5,538 nt of DNA, taken from assembly GCA_022561895.1 (NCBI GenBank), contig JADFQH010000092.1, positions 1 through 5,538 on the forward strand, written 5' to 3'. The position numbers were made by a program, and so were the translations under genes. The notes beneath the pieces are model-generated. The model made no database searches, was not told where the DNA came from, and saw only the letters and a program-made list of their open reading frames with translations. Of the stretch, positions 1 through 4,518 are shown one piece after another (the first letter of the stretch is position 1; each line of letters begins with the position of its first letter). The stretch is from Methanobacteriota archaeon (GTDB lineage: Archaea > Halobacteriota > Halobacteria > Halobacteriales > Halalkalicoccaceae).

Positions 1-575
1 TCGAGTGTGTCGTCAGCGATATCCCCAGCCTTGTCCATTCTGGCGTAGGCGTGGAGAAGCTCTCGTCGAGTCTCTAGTGGCAGCGAACCAGGATCGCCGT
101 ATTGAATGAGCATGAGTGGATCGCGGTTGAGGATTTCCCCCCGAACGTCGTCATGCCACAGCGCGAGCCAAGCCGCCGCGGGGCGCACGGAAGGCACTAT
201 TGTTTTCACGCCATAGATGTCATTAAAGAGGATCTGAAAGACAACTTCCTTGGGGCACCCCTGCTCAAGTTGACTATGAAACCATTGGGCAGTGAGAAAC
301 TCCTGGGTAGACCGTTGATGAAAACGAATCCTGCCGTATGTGGCCGGGGTAAAAATGCCGCGACGCAAGAGTGTGGCACCTTCGCCGTCCGTCCAGTCCG
401 CCAGCAACTTGTTCGCATCGAGCGCTCCGGCTGCCAGCTCCGGATCGGGCTCTTGTGCAGGAGCCCGCAAGGTAAAGGATTGGCCCAAAGTGAGCCCAGC
501 CGCGATGTGTGCGGCGCCGTCGCGCGCCTTCCGCATCGGCGCCAGGCAATCAAGGTGCTCCGGCCTGTCTCGATC
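1..575 (-). pseudogene. STAND/NACHT-type NTPase, C-terminal fragment (truncated at both ends)
   Basis: The minus strand has an uninterrupted frame from the junction near 575 to the left edge (about 191 codons, last codon cut). The translation reads as a real protein, unlike the plus-strand reading of the same bases. At 326-275 it carries RFHQRSTQEFLTAQWF, which matches the F-x-H-x-S-x-Q-E-F/Y-L-A-A-x-W pattern found downstream of the NTPase core in NACHT/NLR-like STAND ATPases. It is followed by SVRPAAAWLALWHDD and IQYGDPGSLPLETRRELL, which read like the helical repeat region of large bacterial STAND proteins. Many such proteins are antiphage sensors in bacteria and archaea, so a defence role is an inference from family only. 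The Walker A/B core would lie upstream of 575, where the regulator now sits, so the gene is broken there or wrongly joined. The C-terminus lies outside the window. Codons such as AAT, ATT, TTT and AAA are commoner here than to the right, and the only CTAG of the window is here. Confidence that this is the coding strand is high; the family call is moderate. Confidence 0.68.
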
Positions 576-590
576 CCCAGCGTCAACGGC
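560..590. other. Head-to-head junction between NTPase fragment and Bat-like regulator
   Basis: Left of this interval the minus strand makes protein sense (RPEHLDCLAPMRKARDG and onward). Right of it the plus strand makes protein sense (VNGAPLYDNGEFNGAVFAVE, the end of a PAS domain). Both genes lose their 5' part at the same place. No inverted repeat, target duplication or transposase is visible at the seam. It could be a deletion/recombination scar, a horizontal insertion or an assembly chimera. The exact base cannot be fixed from the sequence alone. Confidence 0.6.
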
Positions 591-2249
591 GCGCCGCTCT
601 ACGATAACGGGGAGTTCAACGGCGCGGTGTTCGCCGTCGAGGATATCACCGACCGAAAACACCGGGATAGAACGCTGTCGGTGCTCCACGAAACGATGCG
701 GGCGATGATGCGAGCCGACTCCGCGAGCGAGATTCACGATCTCGTGGTCTGGGCGGCGAGCGACCTGCTTTCGGACTCGCGCGTCGTGAGCTACCGTTTC
801 GACGTGGAGGAGTTTCGCCTCCGACCGACAGCACACAGCCCACGGACGACGGAGTTCGTCGAATCGCACCGCAGAATCGAGGGCGGGCCGATCCACTCGG
901 CGTTCGTCGAGGGGTCGGTCGTCCGCGACGAGGAGGTCACCGCGATCCCGCTCGGCTCACACGGCGTGTTCGCGTTTCTCGGGGAGGTCGATGAGGACTC
1001 GCTTTCGATCGCGCGCGTGCTCTGTGACGATGCGGAGGCCGCCCTCGATCGGACCGCCCGCGAGGGGGTGTTGCGAACCCAGAGCGATCGACTCCGGCGA
1101 GCGAACGAGGAACTCGAACGGCTCAACCACGTCACCGATCTCATGCGGGATGTGACCGATGCGCTCGTGCGGGCGACCTCCCGTGAGGAGATCACGACGA
1201 CCGTCTGTGAGCGTCTTGCGAGCGCAGATCAGTACTGCTGTGCGTGGGTCGGCGAGGGCGAACCGCTCGCGCCGACCGCGTGGGCCGGCATCACCGAATC
1301 CGCGATCGGCGGAATCGATCACGCCGAATCGCCCGCTGGGCGGGCGCTGGAGACCGGCGAGGCGGTTCTCGATCGGGTCAGTTCGACGCCAGTCCACCCG
1401 AACGGGGCGGAGACGCTCGCGAACGAGGGGCGATCGGTGTTGGCCGTTCCGATCATCCATCGCGATCGAACCTACGGCGTGTTGAGCGTCTGTGCGGACG
1501 GGACACCGGCGTTCGGTGCGGACGAACGCGCTGTTCTCGCCGAGCTCGGGGAGACGATCGGTTACGCGATCCGTGCGATCGAGACGAGAAACGCCCTGGC
1601 GAGCGACAGCGTCACACAGCTTCAGTTCGCTATCGAGGACGCAGAAAGCCTCCCGGCGACGATCGCGGCCGAGTTCCGGTTCGATCATCGGGGGATCGTC
1701 CCCCGATCCGACGGCTCTATCCGGTGGTTTCTGTCCGTCGATGCGCCACCGGAGCGAATCGAAACGGTCCTCTCGGCTATCGATCGCGTCGAATCCGTCA
1801 GCTTCGTCGCAACCGAGGGACCGACGCTGCTCGAATCTGTCGTCAGCTCGCCGTGTCTCCTGACACCCTTTCTCGAACACGCGACAACTGTCACCTCGGT
1901 TTCTGCAACCGCCACGGAGACGACCGTTAGCGCAGAAACCGCCTGCAAGGACGACGTTAGAGGGATCAGTGAGGCGCTCGAATCGAGATACGAGAACGTC
2001 GAACTGGTCGGACGACGGGACCGGGAGCGCCCGCCGCAGTCCCGCGAGGAGCGCCGAGAAGCGATCACGCACGAGCTGACCGACCGCCAGCGCGAGATCC
2101 TGACGATCGCACACGCCAGTGGCTACTTCGAGACGCCGAGACAGTGTACGGGTGCGGAGCTTGCGGCGCGCCTCGACATCAACCGCTCGACGTTTCACCG
2201 CACCCTCCGAGCGGCGGAACGGGCTGCGTTCGATGCCCTGCTGGAGTGA
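576..2249 (+). CDS. Bat-like (bacterio-opsin activator) sensor-regulator, 5'-truncated
   Basis: This is a cytoplasmic, probably ligand- or redox-sensing transcription regulator of the haloarchaeal Bat family. Domains in order: the end of a PAS domain with its PAC motif (582-650, EFNGAVFAVEDITDRK); a GAF-like domain (about 672-1046); a short charged heptad-like linker (1068-1136, LRRANEELERLNHVTDLMRD); a second GAF domain (about 1137-1586, with a CC pair in QYCCAWVGEG); a Bat-associated beta-rich domain (about 1614-2021); and a C-terminal helix-turn-helix of the HTH_10 type (2067-2222, LTDRQREIL then ELAARLDINRSTFHRTLRAAE). Family members end with exactly this HTH. No histidine-kinase core is present. 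The open frame runs back to an ATG at 102, but codons before about 576 lie antisense to the NTPase fragment and resemble no sensor domain, so that start is probably spurious and the native N-terminus is missing. No promoter is left, so expression is doubtful. Internal ATGs at 696, 705 and 708 could start a shorter GAF-HTH protein. Family call is confident; function of this copy is unknown. Confidence 0.85.
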   Translation, partial: PSVNGAPLYDNGEFNGAVFAVEDITDRKHRDRTLSVLHETMRAMMRADSASEIHDLVVWAASDLLSDSRVVSYRFDVEEFRLRPTAHSPRTTEFVESHRRIEGGPIHSAFVEGSVVRDEEVTAIPLGSHGVFAFLGEVDEDSLSIARVLCDDAEAALDRTAREGVLRTQSDRLRRANEELERLNHVTDLMRDVTDALVRATSREEITTTVCERLASADQYCCAWVGEGEPLAPTAWAGITESAIGGIDHAESPAGRALETGEAVLDRVSSTPVHPNGAETLANEGRSVLAVPIIHRDRTYGVLSVCADGTPAFGADERAVLAELGETIGYAIRAIETRNALASDSVTQLQFAIEDAESLPATIAAEFRFDHRGIVPRSDGSIRWFLSVDAPPERIETVLSAIDRVESVSFVATEGPTLLESVVSSPCLLTPFLEHATTVTSVSATATETTVSAETACKDDVRGISEALESRYENVELVGRRDRERPPQSREERREAITHELTDRQREILTIAHASGYFETPRQCTGAELAARLDINRSTFHRTLRAAERAAFDALLE

Positions 2250-2487
2250 ATGCGGCCAATTTTGCGGAAGGTGCAACTGGTTGCAGCCCACCGTTTTGTT
2301 AGTGGCGGGAGTTCGGTTGACTGCTGTGTCGCTCGGAACAGAATGTCAGAGGCACTACGCGACGCGTCACAGCACACCGTCCGCGGCAAAACGGGGCGAA
2401 AACTGCGGTGTGTAGTAAAGAGGGTCGCTCTCCGGTTCGGAATCGACGGCGCTCGTACGTCCACCTCCTCACACGCTGTCACTCGAT
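2250..2487. other. Convergent intergenic region
   Basis: The 238 bp lie between the 3' ends of the Bat-like regulator and the minus-strand ferritin-like gene. I find no ORF with family resemblance and no RNA gene. One short dyad lies at 2272-2285. Short T-rich stretches (TTTTGTTAG near 2293-2301, and CTCTTTACTAC on the minus strand near 2423-2413) could serve as simple archaeal terminators for the two convergent genes, but this is weak. Confidence 0.4.
2272..2285. repeat. Short inverted repeat TGCAAC-TG-GTTGCA
   Basis: Six-base arms with a two-base centre, 22 bp after the regulator's stop codon. The centre is too short for a good RNA hairpin loop, so a protein-binding dyad is more likely than a terminator stem. 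Function is unknown and it may be chance. Confidence 0.35.
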
Positions 2488-2973
2488 CTATCGGGTCGTT
2501 CGCTCGCGTTCGAAGAACATCTGCATGCCAGAGAGTGCGTCGTTCGCTTCGGTACGATTTGCTTCGAGGTTTACAGCGACCTCCTCGGAGAGATCGAGGT
2601 CGGCGGCGAGCAACAGGAGTTCATCGAGGATCGTGATCTCGATGCGCTCGTTCAACGTTCCGATCCGGAGGACGCCGATATCACGGAGTTCGTCGGTTCG
2701 AACGTCGGTGACGAACTCGTCCTTCTCGGCGAGAAGCCCCTCCATGAGCGAACTGCCGTGCTGTTCGGGTTCGGCCCCGATCGCCTCGAAGACCGCCTCG
2801 ATCCGGTGGATCTGCTCGATGGTGTCCTCGCGATGACCCGAAAACAGGTCGCGTACGTCCTCGCTCGTTGCGGCCTCGGCGAGATCGCCGTGAAGATCGA
2901 GAATCTCGTGTTCGGCGTGGTAGAGCTTGCCCAGTTCGCGCTCGAACAGGTCGCGTGTCGTTTCGAGAGCCAT
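2488..2973 (-). CDS. Ferritin-like DUF892/YciF-family protein
   Basis: A 161-residue, acidic, all-helical soluble protein of the usual length for the DUF892 (YciE/YciF) family, which has a ferritin-like four-helix bundle and is associated with stress responses. The signature is visible: helix 1 LGKLYHAEHEIL (E21), helix 2 REDTIEQIHRIEAVFEAIGA (E53, H56), helix 3 TLNERIEITILDELL (E109, E112) and helix 4 EANRTEANDALSGM. Most relatives have an EHYE-like motif in helix 3; here it is ERIE, so the histidine and tyrosine are replaced, and helix 4 lacks the usual glutamate-rich stretch. A full di-metal site is therefore uncertain and the protein may be structural or bind metal differently. The start is the first ATG of the frame and opens with the family's typical TTRDLFERELGKLYHAE. 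It lies 37 bp downstream of the stop of the next minus-strand gene, so co-transcription is possible, although a TATA-like GATAAACG sits about 30 bp before its ATG. Confidence 0.88.
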   Translation of the reverse strand: MALETTRDLFERELGKLYHAEHEILDLHGDLAEAATSEDVRDLFSGHREDTIEQIHRIEAVFEAIGAEPEQHGSSLMEGLLAEKDEFVTDVRTDELRDIGVLRIGTLNERIEITILDELLLLAADLDLSEEVAVNLEANRTEANDALSGMQMFFERERTTR

Positions 2974-2998
2974 TGCCCCGAATTGGGTCGGCGTCGGC

Positions 2999-3010
2999 TA
3001 ATCGTTTATC
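2999..3010 (-). promoter_or_regulatory. Candidate TATA element of the DUF892 gene
   Basis: On the minus strand GATAAACGATTA lies in the 37-bp gap, centred about 30 bp upstream of the ATG at 2973, where a haloarchaeal TATA box would sit for a leaderless or nearly leaderless mRNA. The match to TTTATA-like boxes is weak, so the gene may instead be read through from the upstream gene. Confidence 0.35.
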
Positions 3011-3604
3011 CTACAGGTCGTCCTCGTCCGACGGTGTTCCTTCGAACAGCATCGTGCGGACCTGCTCCTGTATCTCGGACGTATCGACCGCCTCGCTCTC
3101 TATGAGGTAGCCCAGTTCGGTCGGCGAGAGCTCCTCACCCGCTTCGAGTCGGCCAAGAAGGTCCGAAGACGACAGTCGTGTTGCCGCGATGTCGAGCGAG
3201 ACGCTTTCGACGAGAACGGCATCCTTCCGTCCGGCGTGGGACACCGCCTCGGTCAGCAGTCGATCGACGAGCGCATTCTCGACGGCGTCGGAACCCATTC
3301 CGTCGGTGACTCCGGCGTTATAAAGGAGGAAGGCGAGTCCATCGCGAACCCCGTTTTCGAGAGCCGCATCCGCAAACCGCTCGTAACGTTCGTCGGAACT
3401 GCTTCCGAAGAGCTTCGCCCGCTCGCGCTCTTCGAGATGAGCAAAGAGGATCGAAAAGTCGAGCATGGAGTTGTACAGCCGTTCGCGGATGTCCTTTCTC
3501 CGCTGATAGCGCTGCTGTTTTGCGTGCTCGCCCTCGTAGACCTTCTCGCCGGTGAGCCACCGGCGATCCTCGGTCGTCAGCATCGCGTTCTTCCGACTGG
3601 TCAT
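3011..3604 (-). CDS. Conserved-looking haloarchaeal protein of unknown function
   Basis: I cannot assign a function. The 197-residue product is soluble, strongly charged and mostly helical, with no signal peptide or membrane segment. Its N-terminal third (MLTTEDRRWLTG, then YEGEHAKQQRYQRRKDIRER, then LYNSMLDFSILFAHLEERE) resembles a small domain I associate with haloarchaeal hypothetical proteins: a tyrosine/arginine-rich basic helix followed by a hydrophobic helix. It ends in an acidic tail, GTPSDEDDL. The frame is open to an ATG at 3670, but I chose the ATG at 3604. The residues before it (for example MIDVLHCRYNQQYTC) look non-coding, and GTATAC at 3635-3630 is centred 28 bp upstream of 3604, ideal for leaderless transcription. 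ATG 3583 (MLTTEDRRW) is a second choice. The gene is divergent from the phosphatase gene and 37 bp upstream of the ferritin-like gene. The basic helix could suggest nucleic-acid binding, which is inference only. Confidence 0.75.
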   Translation of the reverse strand: MTSRKNAMLTTEDRRWLTGEKVYEGEHAKQQRYQRRKDIRERLYNSMLDFSILFAHLEERERAKLFGSSSDERYERFADAALENGVRDGLAFLLYNAGVTDGMGSDAVENALVDRLLTEAVSHAGRKDAVLVESVSLDIAATRLSSSDLLGRLEAGEELSPTELGYLIESEAVDTSEIQEQVRTMLFEGTPSDEDDL

Positions 3605-3617
3605 GGTAAGGAGGGCG

Positions 3618-3627
3618 GTCCGCGGAC
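3618..3627. promoter_or_regulatory. Perfect 10-bp palindrome between TATA box and start codon
   Basis: GTCCGCGGAC is its own reverse complement. It occupies -14 to -23 relative to the ATG at 3604, between the TATA element and the predicted transcription start, where a repressor would block initiation. Candidate operator; no regulator is identified. Confidence 0.35.
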
Positions 3628-3629
3628 AG

Positions 3630-3635
3630 GTATAC
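3630..3635 (-). promoter_or_regulatory. TATA element of the gene at 3011-3604
   Basis: GTATAC centred about 28 bp upstream of the ATG at 3604. This spacing is what haloarchaeal leaderless genes show and it decides the start choice for that gene. Confidence 0.5.
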
Positions 3636-3654
3636 TGTTGGTTGTAACGACAGT
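3634..3654. promoter_or_regulatory. Imperfect dyad upstream of TATA (candidate operator)
   Basis: The plus strand reads ACTGT-TG-GTT-GT-AAC-G-ACAGT: outer arms ACTGT/ACAGT and inner arms GTT/AAC, with one base of asymmetry between them. It abuts the TATA element of the minus-strand gene at the BRE/upstream-activator position, so binding here could recruit or block TFB. Confidence 0.4.
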
Positions 3655-3689
3655 GTAAGACATCTATCACCGTGAAGTGAACAAAATTC

Positions 3690-3717
3690 TATTTACCGAA
3701 TTTGAGATAAATATCTC
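3690..3717. promoter_or_regulatory. AT-rich nested inverted repeats in the divergent region
   Basis: In an otherwise GC-rich region this stretch is AT-rich. It holds GAGATA-AA-TATCTC (3704-3717, perfect six-base arms) and an overlapping wider pair, TATTTA (3690-3695) with TAAATA (3708-3713). TATTTAC at 3690-3696 is the same as one half of the palindrome at 4361-4374 in front of the transporter unit, hinting at a shared factor. It is more than 80 bp from either start codon, so it is not a core promoter for these genes. Confidence 0.35.
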
Positions 3718-3850
3718 GGCTCGTAGTCGTCATATTGAACGGGGTGCGATCACGGACGAAACCGGAGTCAAGACGGAAACGACGTATCGCGGTGAGGCGA
3801 GTCGCGCGAAACTGATCGGAATCAGCACGTTTTCGTACTCTGACCCTGTA

Positions 3851-3857
3851 TTTATAC
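3851..3857 (+). promoter_or_regulatory. TATA box of the phosphatase/ArsC-like gene
   Basis: TTTATAC is centred 27 bp upstream of the ATG at 3881, a textbook haloarchaeal box and spacing for a leaderless transcript. It argues strongly for the 3881 start over the longer open frame. Confidence 0.7.
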
Positions 3858-3872
3858 GGTGTGGGTCCGTAT
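3854..3872. promoter_or_regulatory. Perfect dyad ATACGG-N7-CCGTAT overlapping the TATA box
   Basis: Six-base arms (3854-3859 and 3867-3872) separated by seven bases. The dyad covers the 3' half of the TATA box and the DNA just upstream of the predicted transcription start, the classic place for an archaeal repressor. A homodimeric winged-helix regulator such as an ArsR/DtxR-type protein would suit the geometry, but no such gene is in the window. Confidence 0.5.
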
Positions 3873-3880
3873 CGCGCCCC

Positions 3881-4315
3881 ATGACCCGAATCGCGTTCGT
3901 CTGTGCGGGAAACGCCGGCAGAAGCCAGATGGCGACCGCGTTCGCGGAACGCGAGCGCGATAATCGAGAACTCGATATCGAACTCGTCACAGGGGGCACT
4001 GATCCGGCCGATCACGTCCACCAAGAGGTGATCGACGTGATGAACGAGGAAGGGATCGACATCAGTGATCGGGAGCCGCGCGAAATCACGTCCGAAGACA
4101 TCGAAAGCGCAGCCTACGTCGTTACGATGGGCTGTTCGATCGACGGCGTCCAACCGGAAGGGTGGGAGGGCGAGACCGAAACGTGGGAGATCCCCCATCC
4201 GGACGGCGACGCTGAGGCGGTGCGCGCACAGCGCGACGAGATCGAGCACAGAGTCAAGGAGTTTCTCGAGAGGATCGGATCCAAACCTGTAGATCGGCCT
4301 CATCGAACGAGATGA
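3881..4315 (+). CDS. Low-molecular-weight phosphatase / arsenate-reductase-fold protein
   Basis: A 144-residue cytoplasmic protein of the LMW protein tyrosine phosphatase/ArsC superfamily. The phosphate- or arsenate-binding P-loop is near the N-terminus: VCAGNAGRS with nucleophile C8, N11 and R14 (C-X5-R-S), followed by QMATAFAE as in the family. A second conserved segment, AAYVVTMGCS, has C85. The general-acid loop is WEIPHPDG with D108, followed by the usual C-terminal helix RAQRDEIEHRVKEFLERI. Thioredoxin-coupled ArsC enzymes relay electrons through three cysteines (P-loop, about residue 82, and a third a few residues on). Here only C8 and C85 exist; the segment after C85 (SIDGVQPEGW) has no cysteine. 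It may therefore be a phosphatase, or a reductase using another thiol partner. The start at 3881 is supported by a TATA box 27 bp upstream and by the P-loop lying at its normal distance from the N-terminus. An MFS permease follows on the same strand, behind its own promoter. Family is confident; substrate is not. Confidence 0.88.
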   Translation: MTRIAFVCAGNAGRSQMATAFAERERDNRELDIELVTGGTDPADHVHQEVIDVMNEEGIDISDREPREITSEDIESAAYVVTMGCSIDGVQPEGWEGETETWEIPHPDGDAEAVRAQRDEIEHRVKEFLERIGSKPVDRPHRTR

Positions 4316-4332
4316 GCTTGGGCGTCCGAAGC
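4316..4332 (+). terminator. Small hairpin directly after the phosphatase stop
   Basis: GCTTGGG-CGT-CCGAAGC can pair with seven-base arms containing one G-G mismatch, starting at the base after the TGA. There is no T-run behind it, so a terminator role is doubtful; it may only stabilise the 3' end. Confidence 0.25.
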
Positions 4333-4360
4333 CAGCGATTCAAATAGAGTTACTGGAAAC

Positions 4361-4374
4361 GTAAATATATTTAC
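4361..4374 (+). promoter_or_regulatory. Perfect 14-bp palindrome GTAAATATATTTAC containing the TATA box of the transporter unit
   Basis: The 14 bases equal their own reverse complement and their centre is 28 bp upstream of the ATG at 4396. The core AAATATATT therefore serves as a TATA box for a leaderless transcript starting at the small ORF before the transporter. Because the whole element is palindromic it could also be an operator, where repressor and TBP would compete. No comparably spaced TATA lies directly before the MFS start at 4515. Confidence 0.55.
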
Positions 4375-4395
4375 CGGGGCCGTTCAACCCATCGT

Positions 4396-4518
4396 ATGGA
4401 GCCGAACACGCTGTCGCTATCGAGAACGTCTTCGACGACGCGGGACGGCGACAACGACTCGACCGTCGGAATCGAAGCCGAGTCCTTCATTGTGAGTGCG
4501 AACGATCGCCAGATATGA
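4396..4518 (+). CDS. Possible 40-residue leader ORF, coupled to the MFS gene
   Basis: A 41-codon frame (MEPNTLSLSRTSSTTRDG at the start, ending NDRQI-stop). Its stop TGA overlaps the MFS start in ATGA (4515-4518), a standard translational-coupling arrangement. Its ATG lies 28 bp after the centre of the palindromic TATA element, so a leaderless mRNA would begin translation here. Most third codon positions are G or C, unlike the other two frames, which fits a coding frame. The peptide is hydrophilic, Ser/Thr/Asp-rich, without cysteine or membrane segment, and I recognise no family. It may be a real small protein, a regulatory leader whose translation opens the MFS start, or simply a 120-nt 5' leader with a chance frame. 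Confidence 0.45.
   Translation: MEPNTLSLSRTSSTTRDGDNDSTVGIEAESFIVSANDRQI

Larger units (their letters stand above)
3605..3880. other. Divergent intergenic/promoter region (276 bp)
   Basis: This separates the unknown gene (leftward) from the phosphatase gene (rightward). It holds the two TATA elements, the dyads listed separately, and an otherwise featureless stretch from about 3720 to 3845. The phosphatase frame is open upstream to an ATG at 3677, but the extra 68 residues resemble no protein domain and precede a well-placed promoter, so I treat the region as non-coding. Confidence 0.6.

Noticed and set aside
206..586. Minus-strand frames of 126 and 91 codons in the left segment
   Set aside because: They are out of phase with the coherent NTPase frame that spans the same bases; their translations show no family motif.
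540..610. Transposon end at the NTPase/regulator junction
   Set aside because: I searched for terminal inverted repeats and a target duplication near the seam and saw none; GGCGCGCC at 588-595 is an ordinary GC-rich palindrome within the PAS-encoding sequence.
957..2291. Long minus-strand open frame (444 codons) opposite the regulator
   Set aside because: It is rich in Arg and Asp runs typical of the antisense of GC-rich haloarchaeal genes, has no domain-like segment, and the plus strand clearly encodes GAF and HTH domains.
2425..2455. GGTTCGGAATC resembling a tRNA T-loop in the convergent intergenic region
   Set aside because: The flanking bases do not form the five-pair T stem, and no acceptor or anticodon arm can be drawn around it.
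2250..2636. Plus-strand frame of 128 codons after the regulator
   Set aside because: Its second half is antisense to the ferritin-like gene, and its first half has no recognisable domain or promoter.
3605..3670. N-terminal extension of the unknown minus-strand gene from the ATG at 3670
   Set aside because: It would place the promoter and two dyads inside the coding region, and the 22 residues look non-coding.
3677..3880. N-terminal extension of the phosphatase from the ATG at 3677
   Set aside because: The extra 68 residues show no domain and are AT-rich at the start. The P-loop normally lies within about 10 residues of the N-terminus, and TTTATAC is ideally spaced for a start at 3881.
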